From assembly GCA_002412885.1 (NCBI GenBank), contig DHVX01000043.1, positions 72,721-136,720 on the forward strand: DNA of 64,000 nucleotides. The letters run 5' to 3'. Source of the stretch: Bacteroidales bacterium UBA5197 (GTDB taxonomy: Bacteria > Bacteroidota > Bacteroidia > Bacteroidales > Lentimicrobiaceae). The translations under genes and the position numbers were made by a program. The notes under the pieces were generated by a model. The model did no database searches. It saw only the letters and a program-made list of their open reading frames with translations, and had not been told where the DNA came from. Below, in pieces: positions 24,401 to 33,062 of the stretch. The stretch's first letter is position 1; every line of letters starts with the position of its first letter.

Positions 24401-24850
24401 ATGTCATACGAGCAATTAAAACTCAGCAATCAGATTTGTTTTCCGATGTACGCTGCATCGCGGCTAATCACAAGGGAATATCAGCCTCACCTTGATGAAC
24501 TGGGCATCACTTACCCGCAGTATCTGGTGCTGATGGTGTTGTGGGAAACCGATGGCATTTCGGTTAACGAAATTGCCGGAAAGCTGATTCTTAACACCAA
24601 TACAGTAACTCCCCTTTTAAAAAGGCTGGAATCTCAGGGACTTATCGACCGGCAACGCTCGGGCAACGATGAGCGAAAAGTGTTTGTTACGCTTACCGAA
24701 AAAGGGAGACAGTTGCGGATTGAGGCGGCTTCCATTCCTGCAAAACTGGTTTCGGGGCTTGTTGAAAGTGATATTGATCTGGAAAAACTTTCTAACCTTA
24801 AGGAGCAGTTGTATGTTCTGATCAACTTTCTGTCAAAGAAAGAGCCATAA
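24401..24850 (+). CDS. OhrR-type MarR-family peroxide sensor
   Basis: A 149-residue MarR-family regulator. The N-terminal LKLSNQICFPMYAASRLITREYQPHL contains C13 at the position of the OhrR peroxide-sensing cysteine and matches the OhrR signature (NQxCFxLYAASR). The winged helix follows: SVNEIAGKLILNTNTVTPLLKRLESQGLIDRQRS and DERKVFVTLTEKG. OhrR represses organic-hydroperoxide resistance genes and releases DNA when the cysteine is oxidised. Here the target is probably its own operon with DoxX-like and GPx genes, through the two palindromes at 23220-23282. No ohr gene is present in the window. Confidence 0.92.
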   Translation: MSYEQLKLSNQICFPMYAASRLITREYQPHLDELGITYPQYLVLMVLWETDGISVNEIAGKLILNTNTVTPLLKRLESQGLIDRQRSGNDERKVFVTLTEKGRQLRIEAASIPAKLVSGLVESDIDLEKLSNLKEQLYVLINFLSKKEP

Positions 24851-24887
24851 CAGATGTTCCTAATTTGGGGTTTATCTCAGATTGAAT

Positions 24888-25988
24888 CTAAAGTTTGATA
24901 AAAATCTTTTTCCGGAAGAGTATCCATGCAGGGATGTACATAAGTGCCGTGTAAAACATAGCATACATCATGCTGGAAAATTTTGGTTCAAACCCCCATC
25001 CTGTAAAGAAAATCATGAAATGATCCTTGAAGTTTGAGCCGCCAAAGTTTATTCCGGAAAAAAGGTAATCTGCAAGCCAGGCAAGTACATAAACTGTAAT
25101 GGCATTTGATCCGAAGATTACGAAAGGTTTGGCAATATTATGATTACCTCGTTTGTCAATAAGATACATAAATACCGCCAGTGAAATAGCGGCATATCCG
25201 CTGGAAACCAATACGTAAGAACTGGTCCAGAGGTTTTTGTTCAGCGGGAAATGGATGCTCCACAAATAGCCAGCAATTAAAGATAAGATGCCTCCAATGA
25301 GCAGGAAGCTGATTTTTTTCTCAATGGTTTTCGGGCTGCTGAGCAATGCACCCACAAGCAGTCCGGTTATGCCTGAAGCAATGGCCGGCAGGGTTGAGAA
25401 AAAGCCTTCAGGATCCCATGTTTGTTGCCACATGCGCCCGGGGAGCATAAAAGAATCAACCCAGGCAGCCAGATTTATTCCTGGTTCAAGCATGGGCTTT
25501 TCGGAGCCGGGTGTTGATATAAAGGTCATTGAAATCCAATAGGCAATCAGAATAAAAGCTCCGGCAATGGCTTGTTTTTTGAAACCTGTGGTCAGAAAAA
25601 GCAGCGCACAAACCATAAAAACAATGGCAATCCGTTGTAAAACCCCGGCAATTCGAACATCGGCAAAATCAAATGAAGGATACAGATTCAGAAAAACCCC
25701 GACTGCAAAAATCTTCAGCGACCGCCAAAGGATTTTGCGGTAAACATCAGCCGCAGGTTTCCCTTCTTTCAGTTTTTTACCGTAAGCAAGTGCAATGGAT
25801 ACGCCCACCACAAAAATAAAAAACGGGAAAATCAGGTCGGTAGGCGTTATTCCATTCCACGCTTTGTGCGCGAGCGGTGCGTAAATATGGCTCCAGCTGC
25901 CGGGAGAATTTACCATAATCATGGCAGCAATGGTAAAACCGCGAAGAGCATCAAGCGAAATCAGGCGGGAGGCAGTCTGAATTGACAT
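24888..25988 (-). CDS. HGSNAT-like acyltransferase (DUF5009/DUF1624)
   Basis: A 366-residue polytopic membrane protein of the heparan-alpha-glucosaminide N-acetyltransferase-like (NagX) group. The N-terminal SRLISLDALRGFTIAAMIMVNSPG motif and the following TPTDLIFPFFIFVVGVSIAL loop are the family signature. About ten hydrophobic segments follow. The human homologue transfers acetyl groups from acetyl-CoA across the membrane to glucosamine ends. Bacterial members are often linked with amino-sugar or glycan use. The gene converges with ohrR. The acceptor here is unknown. Confidence 0.85.
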   Translation of the reverse strand: MSIQTASRLISLDALRGFTIAAMIMVNSPGSWSHIYAPLAHKAWNGITPTDLIFPFFIFVVGVSIALAYGKKLKEGKPAADVYRKILWRSLKIFAVGVFLNLYPSFDFADVRIAGVLQRIAIVFMVCALLFLTTGFKKQAIAGAFILIAYWISMTFISTPGSEKPMLEPGINLAAWVDSFMLPGRMWQQTWDPEGFFSTLPAIASGITGLLVGALLSSPKTIEKKISFLLIGGILSLIAGYLWSIHFPLNKNLWTSSYVLVSSGYAAISLAVFMYLIDKRGNHNIAKPFVIFGSNAITVYVLAWLADYLFSGINFGGSNFKDHFMIFFTGWGFEPKFSSMMYAMFYTALMYIPAWILFRKKIFIKL

Positions 25989-26239
25989 ATGTTGTCTTTA
26001 TTAATTCCGAACAGGTAAAGAAAGCAATGTTGAACTCTGTCTTGTCCGGCAATTGGGCCAAAGGTCGTAAAAAATATTGCAGACTTCACCTGCTCCTCAG
26101 GTCAGATTATGACTAAAAAGTGTTATTTTTGTGTTTATGTTGAAGCATTGAGTGCAATCGAATACCGGTGAATCAGCCTGAACAATTCGCGTTATTACAT
26201 GTTGTAAATCACTATAAAAAACTTTCCAAAACCTTGAAT

Positions 26240-27130
26240 ATGAAGACAATTTTTTACATTTTCCTTTTGCTGATGTTTGGTCATGCCACAGCAATTGCCC
26301 AGAAACCAATAGTTCTCACCGACGATGAAGTTAAATTCGGAAACACCATGTGTCCTGGGGTTTGGGTTGATATTCCCGAAGTTAGTATTGATGTTGTTAA
26401 GTCGAACTGGAAAAAGGCAATTGAAAAGGGATCCAAATCTAAAGCCCTCATTACAGCAAATGAAATTACCATTTTCGGGGCCATATACAAGGATATTGCT
26501 GAGTCGCCTGTGAATATCTTCAGTTCGGTTACTGAAAAGGATTCCATTATCAGATTGTTTGCTGCTGTTGAGCTGAGCAGGGATGAATTTACCAAAGTTG
26601 GCAGCAATGAACACGATCAGCTAAAGTCAACATTGAAGCAGTTTGCGAAAGACCAGTATGCAAAAGTGGCCAAAGATCAACTTTCAGCCCAGGAATCAAT
26701 ACTGAAAAATTTGGAAAAGGATCTGGCTTCATTGCGCAAGGAGAAAGAGAAGCTGGAAAAAGAAATTCAGAATGCAAACACAAGTATTTCGCAGGAAACC
26801 TATAAAATTGCAACTGCTGAGAAAGAAATTTCCACAACCCGTTCCAACCTTGAAAGCCGCACCGGAGAAGTAAATCAGATGGCAGATGGAAAAGAAAAGA
26901 AAGCGGCTCAGTCCGAACTTAAATCTATGGAGAAGAAGGTAAAAGACCTTGAGAAAGCCAATGTTACTTCTGATTCCAGAATTACAAAATCAAAAACTGT
27001 AATTACAGAGAATACTGCCGCAATTGCTATTAATGTAGAAAATCAGGAAGATATGGGGGTGAAAATCAATAAGCAGAAAATGCAGGTTGCAAAATATGCT
27101 GACAAACTTAAGACCATAGAATCTTACTGA
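26240..27130 (+). CDS. Secreted coiled-coil protein of unknown function
   Basis: A 296-residue exported protein. I chose the start at 26240 (MKTIFYIFLLLMFGHATAIAQ), which gives a signal peptide cut after AIAQ; the frame is open upstream to 26168. Residues about 22-120 form a compact N-terminal domain (VKFGNTMCPGVWVDIPEV, ALITANEITIFGAIYKDI, LFAAVELSRDEF). Residues about 130-290 are strongly charged heptad-like coiled coil with many lysine, glutamate and serine residues. I do not recognise a named family. It could be a periplasmic structural or spacer protein. A strong terminator follows and serves the convergent GT2 gene too. Confidence 0.7.
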   Translation: MKTIFYIFLLLMFGHATAIAQKPIVLTDDEVKFGNTMCPGVWVDIPEVSIDVVKSNWKKAIEKGSKSKALITANEITIFGAIYKDIAESPVNIFSSVTEKDSIIRLFAAVELSRDEFTKVGSNEHDQLKSTLKQFAKDQYAKVAKDQLSAQESILKNLEKDLASLRKEKEKLEKEIQNANTSISQETYKIATAEKEISTTRSNLESRTGEVNQMADGKEKKAAQSELKSMEKKVKDLEKANVTSDSRITKSKTVITENTAAIAINVENQEDMGVKINKQKMQVAKYADKLKTIESY

Positions 27131-27158
27131 TAAGTCGTTGATTTTATAGCTTTTTTAA

Positions 27159-27195
27159 AGTGTGCACCCGATTGTCGGATGCACACTCTTATTTT
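27159..27195. terminator. Strong terminator between convergent genes
   Basis: Stem AGTGTGCA (27159-27166) with TGCACACT (27180-27187), continued inside by CCGA/TCGG around a TTG loop, then cttatttt. A preceding T-run at 27151-27156 makes it potentially bidirectional. Confidence 0.85.
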
Positions 27196-27220
27196 CAGGC
27201 ACAAGGGAAAAAGGTGAAGC

Positions 27221-28138
27221 CTATTTCATTATCTCTCTGATGGCAAAAGGTGGTTTACGGTTCTGAACCATGTAAATTCTGCTCAGGTATTCACCTATTA
27301 CGCCCAGCGAAAGAAGAATAATGCTGGTTGAAAAGAGAATGGCGACAATAAGTGCAGTGAATCCCAGAGGTACATCAGAAGCCAGTTTGCGGTAAATAAA
27401 GCCAATGCCGAAGATAAAACTCAGCACCGAAGAAATCAGTCCGCCGTAAACCATCATTTTCAGCGGTATCGCAGTATAATAGATGACAAGGTTGGTAATG
27501 AGCGAAAAAAGCGAACGTGGTGAGTAACCCGATTGCTGAAACCTCCGTTTGTGGTGCTCCACCTGCACAAATGCGACCTGGTTGGTGTACCAGTTGAAAA
27601 TCTCATCGAGATAAATAAAATTAACCTGGTGGTTGAGCAGATTTTTGGCAAGCGATGATTTTATCAGTCTGAAGGAAGAACCTTCTCCTTTGGTCCGGAA
27701 GATTTTTTCCGAACCTTTTTTTATCACCACACTGCCCATATTCCGGGCGGCAGAATGCTGCTTTTCGCGGGCAATGCCATACACCAGATCGGCATCTGTT
27801 TCTGCCATGGTAGAAATTAATTTCTCAATTTCTTCGGGCGGGTTCTGAAGATCATCATCAAGGGTGAGAATGAATTCACCTTCGGCCTGAGCTATTCCGC
27901 AGAGTGTGGCATTGTGTTGCCCGAAGTTTCGAGAAAGCCTTATGGCAGTTACCTTTTCGGGATTTGCATTCCGGATACGGGTAATTATTTCCCAGCTGTT
28001 GTCGTGGCTGTTGTCATCCACAAAAATTACCCTGAACGACTTGTTTAAAGTGCTCAAAGTCTGGTCAATCCGGCGAAACAACTCTTCCAGCGATTCACTG
28101 CTGTTGAAGACCGGGATGATGATGGAATAGTGAGGCAT
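27221..28138 (-). CDS. GT2 polyprenyl-phosphate sugar transferase (GtrB/ArnC/DPM1-like)
   Basis: A 305-residue membrane-anchored family 2 glycosyltransferase. The GT-A core shows SIIIPVFNSSESLEELF, FVDDNSHDNSWEII, LSRNFGQHNA and the metal-binding DDD at 94-96 (LTLDDDLQNPPEEI). Two hydrophobic helices lie near residues 230-255 and 265-290, followed by IGEYLSRIYMVQNRKP, all typical of enzymes that load a sugar onto undecaprenyl phosphate for later periplasmic transfer. It is the last of three minus-strand genes (ketoacyl synthase, SDR, GT2), though a 244-bp repeat-rich gap makes co-transcription uncertain. The sugar is unknown. Confidence 0.88.
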   Translation of the reverse strand: MPHYSIIIPVFNSSESLEELFRRIDQTLSTLNKSFRVIFVDDNSHDNSWEIITRIRNANPEKVTAIRLSRNFGQHNATLCGIAQAEGEFILTLDDDLQNPPEEIEKLISTMAETDADLVYGIAREKQHSAARNMGSVVIKKGSEKIFRTKGEGSSFRLIKSSLAKNLLNHQVNFIYLDEIFNWYTNQVAFVQVEHHKRRFQQSGYSPRSLFSLITNLVIYYTAIPLKMMVYGGLISSVLSFIFGIGFIYRKLASDVPLGFTALIVAILFSTSIILLSLGVIGEYLSRIYMVQNRKPPFAIREIMK

Positions 28139-28143
28139 ATCAA

Positions 28144-28382
28144 TTTCGGATTTCGGATTTCGGATTTTTGATTGACAATACTAAACTGCAAAGAAAAAAG
28201 TTATTGATCCGTTTGATCGGTCGCTTTAATTTTTGATTCAATTTTCTGCTTTCAGAATTGCAAAGATCTGTGATTAAAATTTAAAAAATTGCTAATCCGA
28301 AATCAACAATTCGAATTTTGAAATCCGCATTCCGAAATTTGCAATCCGAAATTTGCAATCCAAAATCCGAAATCCGCAATTC
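28144..28382. repeat. Low-complexity aatccgaaat repeats
   Basis: Short reiterated phrases (tttcggatttcggattt at 28144-28170, and gaaatccgcattccgaaatttgcaatccgaaa at 28318-28380) fill the gap between the GT2 and SDR genes. Similar phrases recur at 42690-42725. Confidence 0.7.
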
Positions 28383-29117
28383 TCAACCCCCTCCAAGCAC
28401 CAGACTCGTTCCGCTTACCCATTTGGAAGCATCGGCAAGATAGTAAATAATTGAGTTGGCAACATCTTCAGGATCACCGAGGCCGAGTATTTGTCGTGCT
28501 TCAATCATATTTACCGCTTCCTGCGAATAATTGGCCGCCGTTTCGTCGAGCATGGGTGTGCGTACAAATGCCGGTGCCACACAGTTTACACGGATTCCCC
28601 GGGGAGCCAGTTCGAGAGCCAGCACACGGGCATAAGCTTCCAGGGCAGCTTTGGCACTGATGTACATTGCCCCGCCAACAAAAGGATATCGGGTTGAAAT
28701 GGACGAAATAAACACGATTGAGCAAGTGTTTTTAACCAGTTTTTTCTTTCCGAGCAAAGCGGCAGTCAGCAAAACAGATGCATCAAAACTGATGCGGAAA
28801 GTTTTGGCAATGGTTTCGGAGGTAATAAAGCGTGCCGGAGCCAGATCAGAAATGCCCGTGCTGTGCACAACCCCGTTTAGCACCGGAAGCGAAGCAACCA
28901 ATTCATCAATGTCTGATTGTACGGTAAGGTCGGCCAGAAACTGAAGATGTCCTTCACCTTTGAGGGATTGGTAGGTTTGGCCGAGACGATCCGCATCACG
29001 ACCCGTAATTACAACCCTGGCGCCAAATTCACTTGCCGTGATGGCCGTTTGGCGACCCAGTCCCGAAGAGGCGCCGGTGATGAGTATGGTTTTTCCCGTT
29101 AGGTCGAAAGCATTCAT
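28383..29117 (-). CDS. SDR-family ketoreductase (FabG-like)
   Basis: A 244-residue NAD(P)H-dependent short-chain dehydrogenase/reductase. The Rossmann nucleotide-binding motif is TGASSGLG (residues 14-21), the catalytic serine is in VFISSIST (138-139), and Y152 and K156 form the YxxxK motif (MYISAKAAL). The closing segment LADASKWVSGTSLVLGGG is typical of FabG-type ketoreductases. It is 61 bp downstream of a FabH-like ketoacyl synthase on the same strand. The pair could perform condensation followed by beta-keto reduction on a short acyl chain. Substrate inferred from context. Confidence 0.9.
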   Translation of the reverse strand: MNAFDLTGKTILITGASSGLGRQTAITASEFGARVVITGRDADRLGQTYQSLKGEGHLQFLADLTVQSDIDELVASLPVLNGVVHSTGISDLAPARFITSETIAKTFRISFDASVLLTAALLGKKKLVKNTCSIVFISSISTRYPFVGGAMYISAKAALEAYARVLALELAPRGIRVNCVAPAFVRTPMLDETAANYSQEAVNMIEARQILGLGDPEDVANSIIYYLADASKWVSGTSLVLGGG

Positions 29118-29178
29118 AAAGAAAAAAGTGTGATGTAAAGGCTAGTATTCATTGTTAATATTTGTTGAAGTCCCTGAT

Positions 29179-30273
29179 TTAGTGACTTTCCGCTTGTGTT
29201 TGCTCGCTTGCAGATGTTTCAAGTTCTGTGAGTGGCGGAACCACAATTCCGTCAGTTTCTATCAGCACTGTTCCCCACGAAAGTCCGATACCAAAAGCCG
29301 AGAGCAGCAGTTTTTTCGGATTATCCGCCAGCTTTTCCCTGATCTGGGTAACCATTGTCAATGGAATCGATGCACAACTGGTATTTCCGAAATCGCGCAA
29401 CGAATAGGGAACTTTCTCAGGATCAACCTTCAGCATCTTTCTCAGCGTTTCATTGATTAGCCGGTTGGCCTGATGAAAAAGCAGATGATCGAATTCGCCA
29501 AGCTCACGGCCAAAATGTTTCAGTGTGGTTTTAATGTTGGGCACTACTTCGCGAAGTGAGAAGTTAAACACTTCTATGCCATTTAACGCAATCTGAAGCC
29601 GGTTGCGGTAAATTCCTTCTCCGATTTTTTTGGTTGCGAACGATTTCTTGCTGGCAAGATTCCGCACACCACCGTCGTAGATAATAATGGCCTCATAGCC
29701 ACTGCCGTCGGTTTGCAGATTGAACTGCATGGGCGCGAAACCGGGTTTCAGTTCAAGCGCGGTTGCTGTGCCGGCATCACCGAAAAGGGGATAGGTGCTT
29801 TTGTCGCGGTAAGATGAAGTTACATTTGATAAATCGCCAACCAGCAGCAATCCTTTTTGAATGCCGGTGGCTTTCATCATGCTGGCAATCACCGAAAGGC
29901 CGTAAACATATCCCGAACAGCCCAGATTTATATCGATGGCCAGGCATGATTTGGGAAGTTTCAATCGATCCTGAAGAATTGTGGATGTAGAAGGGATAAT
30001 GTAATCGCGGCTTTGCGATACAAAAATCAACAGATTGATTTCGTTTTTGTCCCAGTTCAATTCGCCAAGCAATTGCTCAGCTGCCTGAAAACAAAGATCA
30101 GAAGTGGTTTGCCCGGGTTCAGCCACATGGCGGTTTTCAACACCAATGGTTTTGATTACCTGTTCCCTCTCCTTCAGTTTGATCCATTTGTAGTCGTGGT
30201 TCGAAAGTGTTTTTTGCGGAACACAGGCCGAAAGCCCTGCAATACGTATATCGGGAATTGAAAAAAGAGCCAT
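29179..30273 (-). CDS. 3-oxoacyl-ACP synthase III-like (FabH family)
   Basis: A 364-residue thiolase-fold condensing enzyme. I chose the start at 30273 (MALFSIPDIRIAGLSACVP); the open frame to 30327 adds a non-family N-terminus. The Cys-His-Asn triad is complete: C119 (INLGCSGYVYGL), H267 (LLFHQANRL) and N297 (DFGNTSCASIP). FGDAGTATAL is also present. A 25-residue tail rich in T, E and S extends beyond the usual end. FabH-like paralogues next to SDR, ACP and acyl-AMP ligase genes are common in specialised lipid or acyl-sugar loci. This is unlikely to be the housekeeping fabH, given its neighbours. Confidence 0.9.
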   Translation of the reverse strand: MALFSIPDIRIAGLSACVPQKTLSNHDYKWIKLKEREQVIKTIGVENRHVAEPGQTTSDLCFQAAEQLLGELNWDKNEINLLIFVSQSRDYIIPSTSTILQDRLKLPKSCLAIDINLGCSGYVYGLSVIASMMKATGIQKGLLLVGDLSNVTSSYRDKSTYPLFGDAGTATALELKPGFAPMQFNLQTDGSGYEAIIIYDGGVRNLASKKSFATKKIGEGIYRNRLQIALNGIEVFNFSLREVVPNIKTTLKHFGRELGEFDHLLFHQANRLINETLRKMLKVDPEKVPYSLRDFGNTSCASIPLTMVTQIREKLADNPKKLLLSAFGIGLSWGTVLIETDGIVVPPLTELETSASEQTQAESH

Positions 30274-30337
30274 AATTAGGTTTTGAGTATGTGATTGCCT
30301 GATATTCAGCTTAGATCTGAAGATCATTCGTTCACCA

Positions 30338-30345
30338 CAAAAATA
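30338..30345 (-). promoter_or_regulatory. Putative -7 box for the ketoacyl synthase/SDR operon
   Basis: Reverse-strand TATTTTTG fits TAnnTTTG, 64 bp upstream of the ketoacyl synthase start. Confidence 0.4.
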
Positions 30346-30514
30346 CTTTTTTTTATAAAGCGAGTGATGGTTTTTTGATTTTGATAATATCGCAACAATT
30401 CATACTTTTGATGTATTAATCTTCTTGCTAACCAAATAAAGCATAATTTGTGTTTGCTATCCGACAAATTTAATAGCTGACAAAAAAGCTGGTCGGATTA
30501 TTGACTTCTTAAGG

Positions 30515-30925
30515 ATGAAAAATATCATTAAATCACTTTTATGCTTAATGTGTTTGTTGCCAATCTCTTCATGCGAAGATTTTGTTCCCTTTGACAGGGT
30601 GTATAGTTTTTGGGTAGAGAACAAAAGTGATGAGTCTATTTCATTTTTGGTAAGCTACAATTATCCTGACACAATTATCCCTGATAACTACAATGAATTA
30701 AAAGGAGTGATGCCTGGCTCAAAAACCCCGTATGATAGTGACGAAAAATGGGAGGATGTGTTTAGAAGTTTGCCATCTGATACACTAAGTATTTTCATAT
30801 TCAGAGCAAAAACAATTAGTTATTACGACTGGCAAGTAATAAGAAATAATTATAAGATTTTAAAAAGGTATGATATAAGTCTAGGTGACTTGAATCGGAA
30901 TAAATGGGTTATTCCATATCCATAA
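30515..30925 (+). CDS. Small lipoprotein of unknown function
   Basis: A 136-residue exported lipoprotein with lipobox ISSC (Cys20) after a hydrophobic signal. The body contains FWVENKSDESISFLVSYNYPDT, LPSDTLSIFIFRAKTI and the ending IRNNYKILKRYDISLGDLNRNKW. That last region resembles a short lipoprotein family that I recall as widespread in Bacteroides-type genomes without known function. Base composition is AT-richer than its neighbours. It stands alone between the ketoacyl synthase promoter and the first sulfotransferase. Confidence 0.7.
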   Translation: MKNIIKSLLCLMCLLPISSCEDFVPFDRVYSFWVENKSDESISFLVSYNYPDTIIPDNYNELKGVMPGSKTPYDSDEKWEDVFRSLPSDTLSIFIFRAKTISYYDWQVIRNNYKILKRYDISLGDLNRNKWVIPYP

Positions 30926-31035
30926 AGAAGTGCCCAAATCGTCGCCGGAAGGATGCAGTTAATGACAAATTCGTGTAATTCACGGTAAATATTTATTGGT
31001 GGAAAGCTAAACACTCCCAATACTCAGGAAAGAAT

Positions 31036-31043
31036 TATATTTG
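31036..31043 (+). promoter_or_regulatory. Putative -7 box for sulfotransferase 1
   Basis: TATATTTG, 19 bp before the start codon; matches TAnnTTTG. Confidence 0.45.
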
Positions 31044-31062
31044 CCGTTCTTTAGTTTTTTCA

Positions 31063-32109
31063 ATGGAGCAAAATTCGCAGATTCCTGTATTCTTTATCAT
31101 TGGCAGACCCCGCACCGGAACTACCTTACTTCAGTCATTGTTCGATGCTCACCCAAACGTTGTCATTCCCTGGGAGTGCCAGTTTGTGCTGAACCTTTAT
31201 CCCGCTTACGGAAAAATTACCCATTGGACTCCTGATCATCTTGAACGTTTTTATAACGATCTGCTCAAACAATGGCAGTTCAGTGCATGGAACATCGACC
31301 ACCTGAAACTGAAATCCGGACTGCTGGACTGCACGGGTGAACTTTCATACCGCGATGTTTGCCAGGTTGTTTACCTGAACTTTATCTCTTTTTATCCCAA
31401 GGAAAAAGTGAATCTGATCGGAGATAAAAACCACGGATATACCATTTACACCGACAGATTGCTGAAATTATATCCGGAAGCAAAATTCTTATACATACTG
31501 CGCGATTACCGCGATAATTTCGATTCCGTAAAAAGGGTGGATTTTGAGGTCCCCATCGTTTCTCTGGTGGTTTATAAGTGGAAATATTTTTATAAAAAAG
31601 CCCTGGAAGCGAGTAAGAAAAATCCTGATTCCTTCTTTTTTCTTCGTTATGAAGATCTGGCAACAGAACCGGAACTTTATTTCCGCAAAGTTTCTGATTT
31701 CCTTGGAATTACTTATCTGCCCGAAGTTTTCGACTTCTATAAAATGAAAAGCAAGGCAGAGGAAACCTATCCCACGGAAGTGCTCGAAAAACATCACCAA
31801 AGTCTGTTTAATCCGATAAATACCAGCCGGCTTGGCCTCTGGAAGAAGTCGATGAGCGAAACCCAGGTTCGTATTGCCGATCAGGTGGCGGGAGATTATG
31901 CTGAACTTGCCGGTTATAACCGGAAGTACACCGGATTCAATTTCCGGATTGCCTTGCTTGCTTTGCCGGGAGTTTTGTACGCAAAGTTCATTTACTTACT
32001 CACAAACATTGTTGATCGCTTCCCTTATCGTCTTCGCGAAAAAATACTGAGCAAAGGCCCGTTGTTGCTGGCAAAACTGTTTTCAGGATTATTCGGCAAG
32101 CATACCTGA
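31063..32109 (+). CDS. PAPS-dependent sulfotransferase 1
   Basis: A 348-residue sulfotransferase-family protein. The 5'-phosphosulfate-binding loop is IIGRPRTGTTLLQSLFDAHPNV (residues 12-33), with the PRTGTT core. The 3'-phosphate-binding segment is ILRDYRDNFDSV, and FLRYEDLATEPELYFRKVSDFLGI is the family's conserved middle. The C-terminal 60 residues contain a hydrophobic stretch (FRIALLALPGVLYAKFIYLLTNIV), which may associate with the membrane. The acceptor could be a glycan, lipid or other alcohol. It is a clear paralogue of the gene at 41449-42525, with about 40% or more identity by eye through the central region. Its last 21 bp overlap the convergent SGNH gene. Confidence 0.88.
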   Translation: MEQNSQIPVFFIIGRPRTGTTLLQSLFDAHPNVVIPWECQFVLNLYPAYGKITHWTPDHLERFYNDLLKQWQFSAWNIDHLKLKSGLLDCTGELSYRDVCQVVYLNFISFYPKEKVNLIGDKNHGYTIYTDRLLKLYPEAKFLYILRDYRDNFDSVKRVDFEVPIVSLVVYKWKYFYKKALEASKKNPDSFFFLRYEDLATEPELYFRKVSDFLGITYLPEVFDFYKMKSKAEETYPTEVLEKHHQSLFNPINTSRLGLWKKSMSETQVRIADQVAGDYAELAGYNRKYTGFNFRIALLALPGVLYAKFIYLLTNIVDRFPYRLREKILSKGPLLLAKLFSGLFGKHT

Positions 32110-33060
32110 TTCCATCTTTTCCATGTCTTTGGCAAACTGCATGGTAAATAAATCAGAGCCTTTCACATTCAAATGGTCGGGATCGAAAAAGTATTCGGGG
32201 TGGTCGAAGAAAATATCGTGGTAATTCAACATACCCATGAAAACGGAGTAGCGTGAAGTAATGGCTTCAATTTCGGCAAATAGTTTTTCTTCGGGCACTA
32301 TTTTGATTTCTTCCTCATGAAACTCACGGGTCATGGGGTAACGCACCATAATTACCTTAACATCATTTGCCTGGCACAACTGAAGGATTTTCTCAAAATA
32401 AACTTTTATGGATGGGTCGAAGTATGCGTCCTTCGACAGAAACAGATTGGCTTTGTCCCAGGCCAGTTTCCGTTTGTTGGGTTCGTCGGCAAAATTTTTG
32501 TAATCTCTGTGCGGCCGATATCCGTTGTGCATTTCCAGCGTTTTCATTTTTATCCGGTAAAGGATTGAAAGCTGCACATCCTTGTAGTTGCCGGCATAGG
32601 AGAAAAACCGGCCTTCAAGCCATTTGGTCAGTATGTTGCGGTCGCTTTTAACCTTTGCCAGTTCACGGTAATCGATGTAATCTATCCAGTAGGAATTGTA
32701 TTCGTAACGGTCGGCAATCTTTGGCCCATAGGTGGAAATATCAGCCTGTAAAATCACATATTCCGGTTTTTTGCCGCTCTTTTCAATGATGTGTTTCAGT
32801 TTGTAATAAGATTGAATGTAATTTTCGCTGGGTGACCCATAGTTGAAACTTTTTTCGAGAATATGAGTGTTGATGCAATTGTGCGAATTGCCAAGCGCGA
32901 GGTATTTCAGCGTGTCATTGTAAGCAGCAAATTGCTCGTCCATTTTCCGGTTCAGGATGTTGTGCACCGAAAACGCCTTAAACGACTGATCCAATACAAA
33001 GTTGACCGCCACAAGCAGGGCAGCAAACAGTATAAAGCGTTTTGCAGTTTTATTTGTCAT
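32089..33060 (-). CDS. SGNH-fold acyltransferase/esterase partner (AlgJ/AlgX/DltD-like)
   Basis: A 323-residue protein with one N-terminal membrane anchor (KRFILFAALLVAVNFVLDQ). I chose the start at 33060 (MTNKTAKRFILF), 2 bp after the MBOAT stop; the longer frame overlaps the MBOAT gene. The putative nucleophile is the serine in LALGNSHNCIN and the Asp-His pair is in FFDPDHLNVKGSDLF, the two ends of an SGNH catalytic triad. MBOAT plus SGNH pairs transfer acyl groups to extracytoplasmic polymers, as in alginate or teichoic-acid modification. The tight coupling (TGA-cc-ATG) supports a joint role. The acceptor is unknown. Confidence 0.78.
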   Translation of the reverse strand: MTNKTAKRFILFAALLVAVNFVLDQSFKAFSVHNILNRKMDEQFAAYNDTLKYLALGNSHNCINTHILEKSFNYGSPSENYIQSYYKLKHIIEKSGKKPEYVILQADISTYGPKIADRYEYNSYWIDYIDYRELAKVKSDRNILTKWLEGRFFSYAGNYKDVQLSILYRIKMKTLEMHNGYRPHRDYKNFADEPNKRKLAWDKANLFLSKDAYFDPSIKVYFEKILQLCQANDVKVIMVRYPMTREFHEEEIKIVPEEKLFAEIEAITSRYSVFMGMLNYHDIFFDHPEYFFDPDHLNVKGSDLFTMQFAKDMEKMESGMLAE

Positions 33061-33062
33061 GG

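Noticed and set aside
28383..30273. Housekeeping fatty-acid synthesis (fabH/fabG) genes
   Set aside because: The set lacks fabD, fabF, fabZ and plsX neighbours, and the surrounding enzymes point to a specialised pathway.
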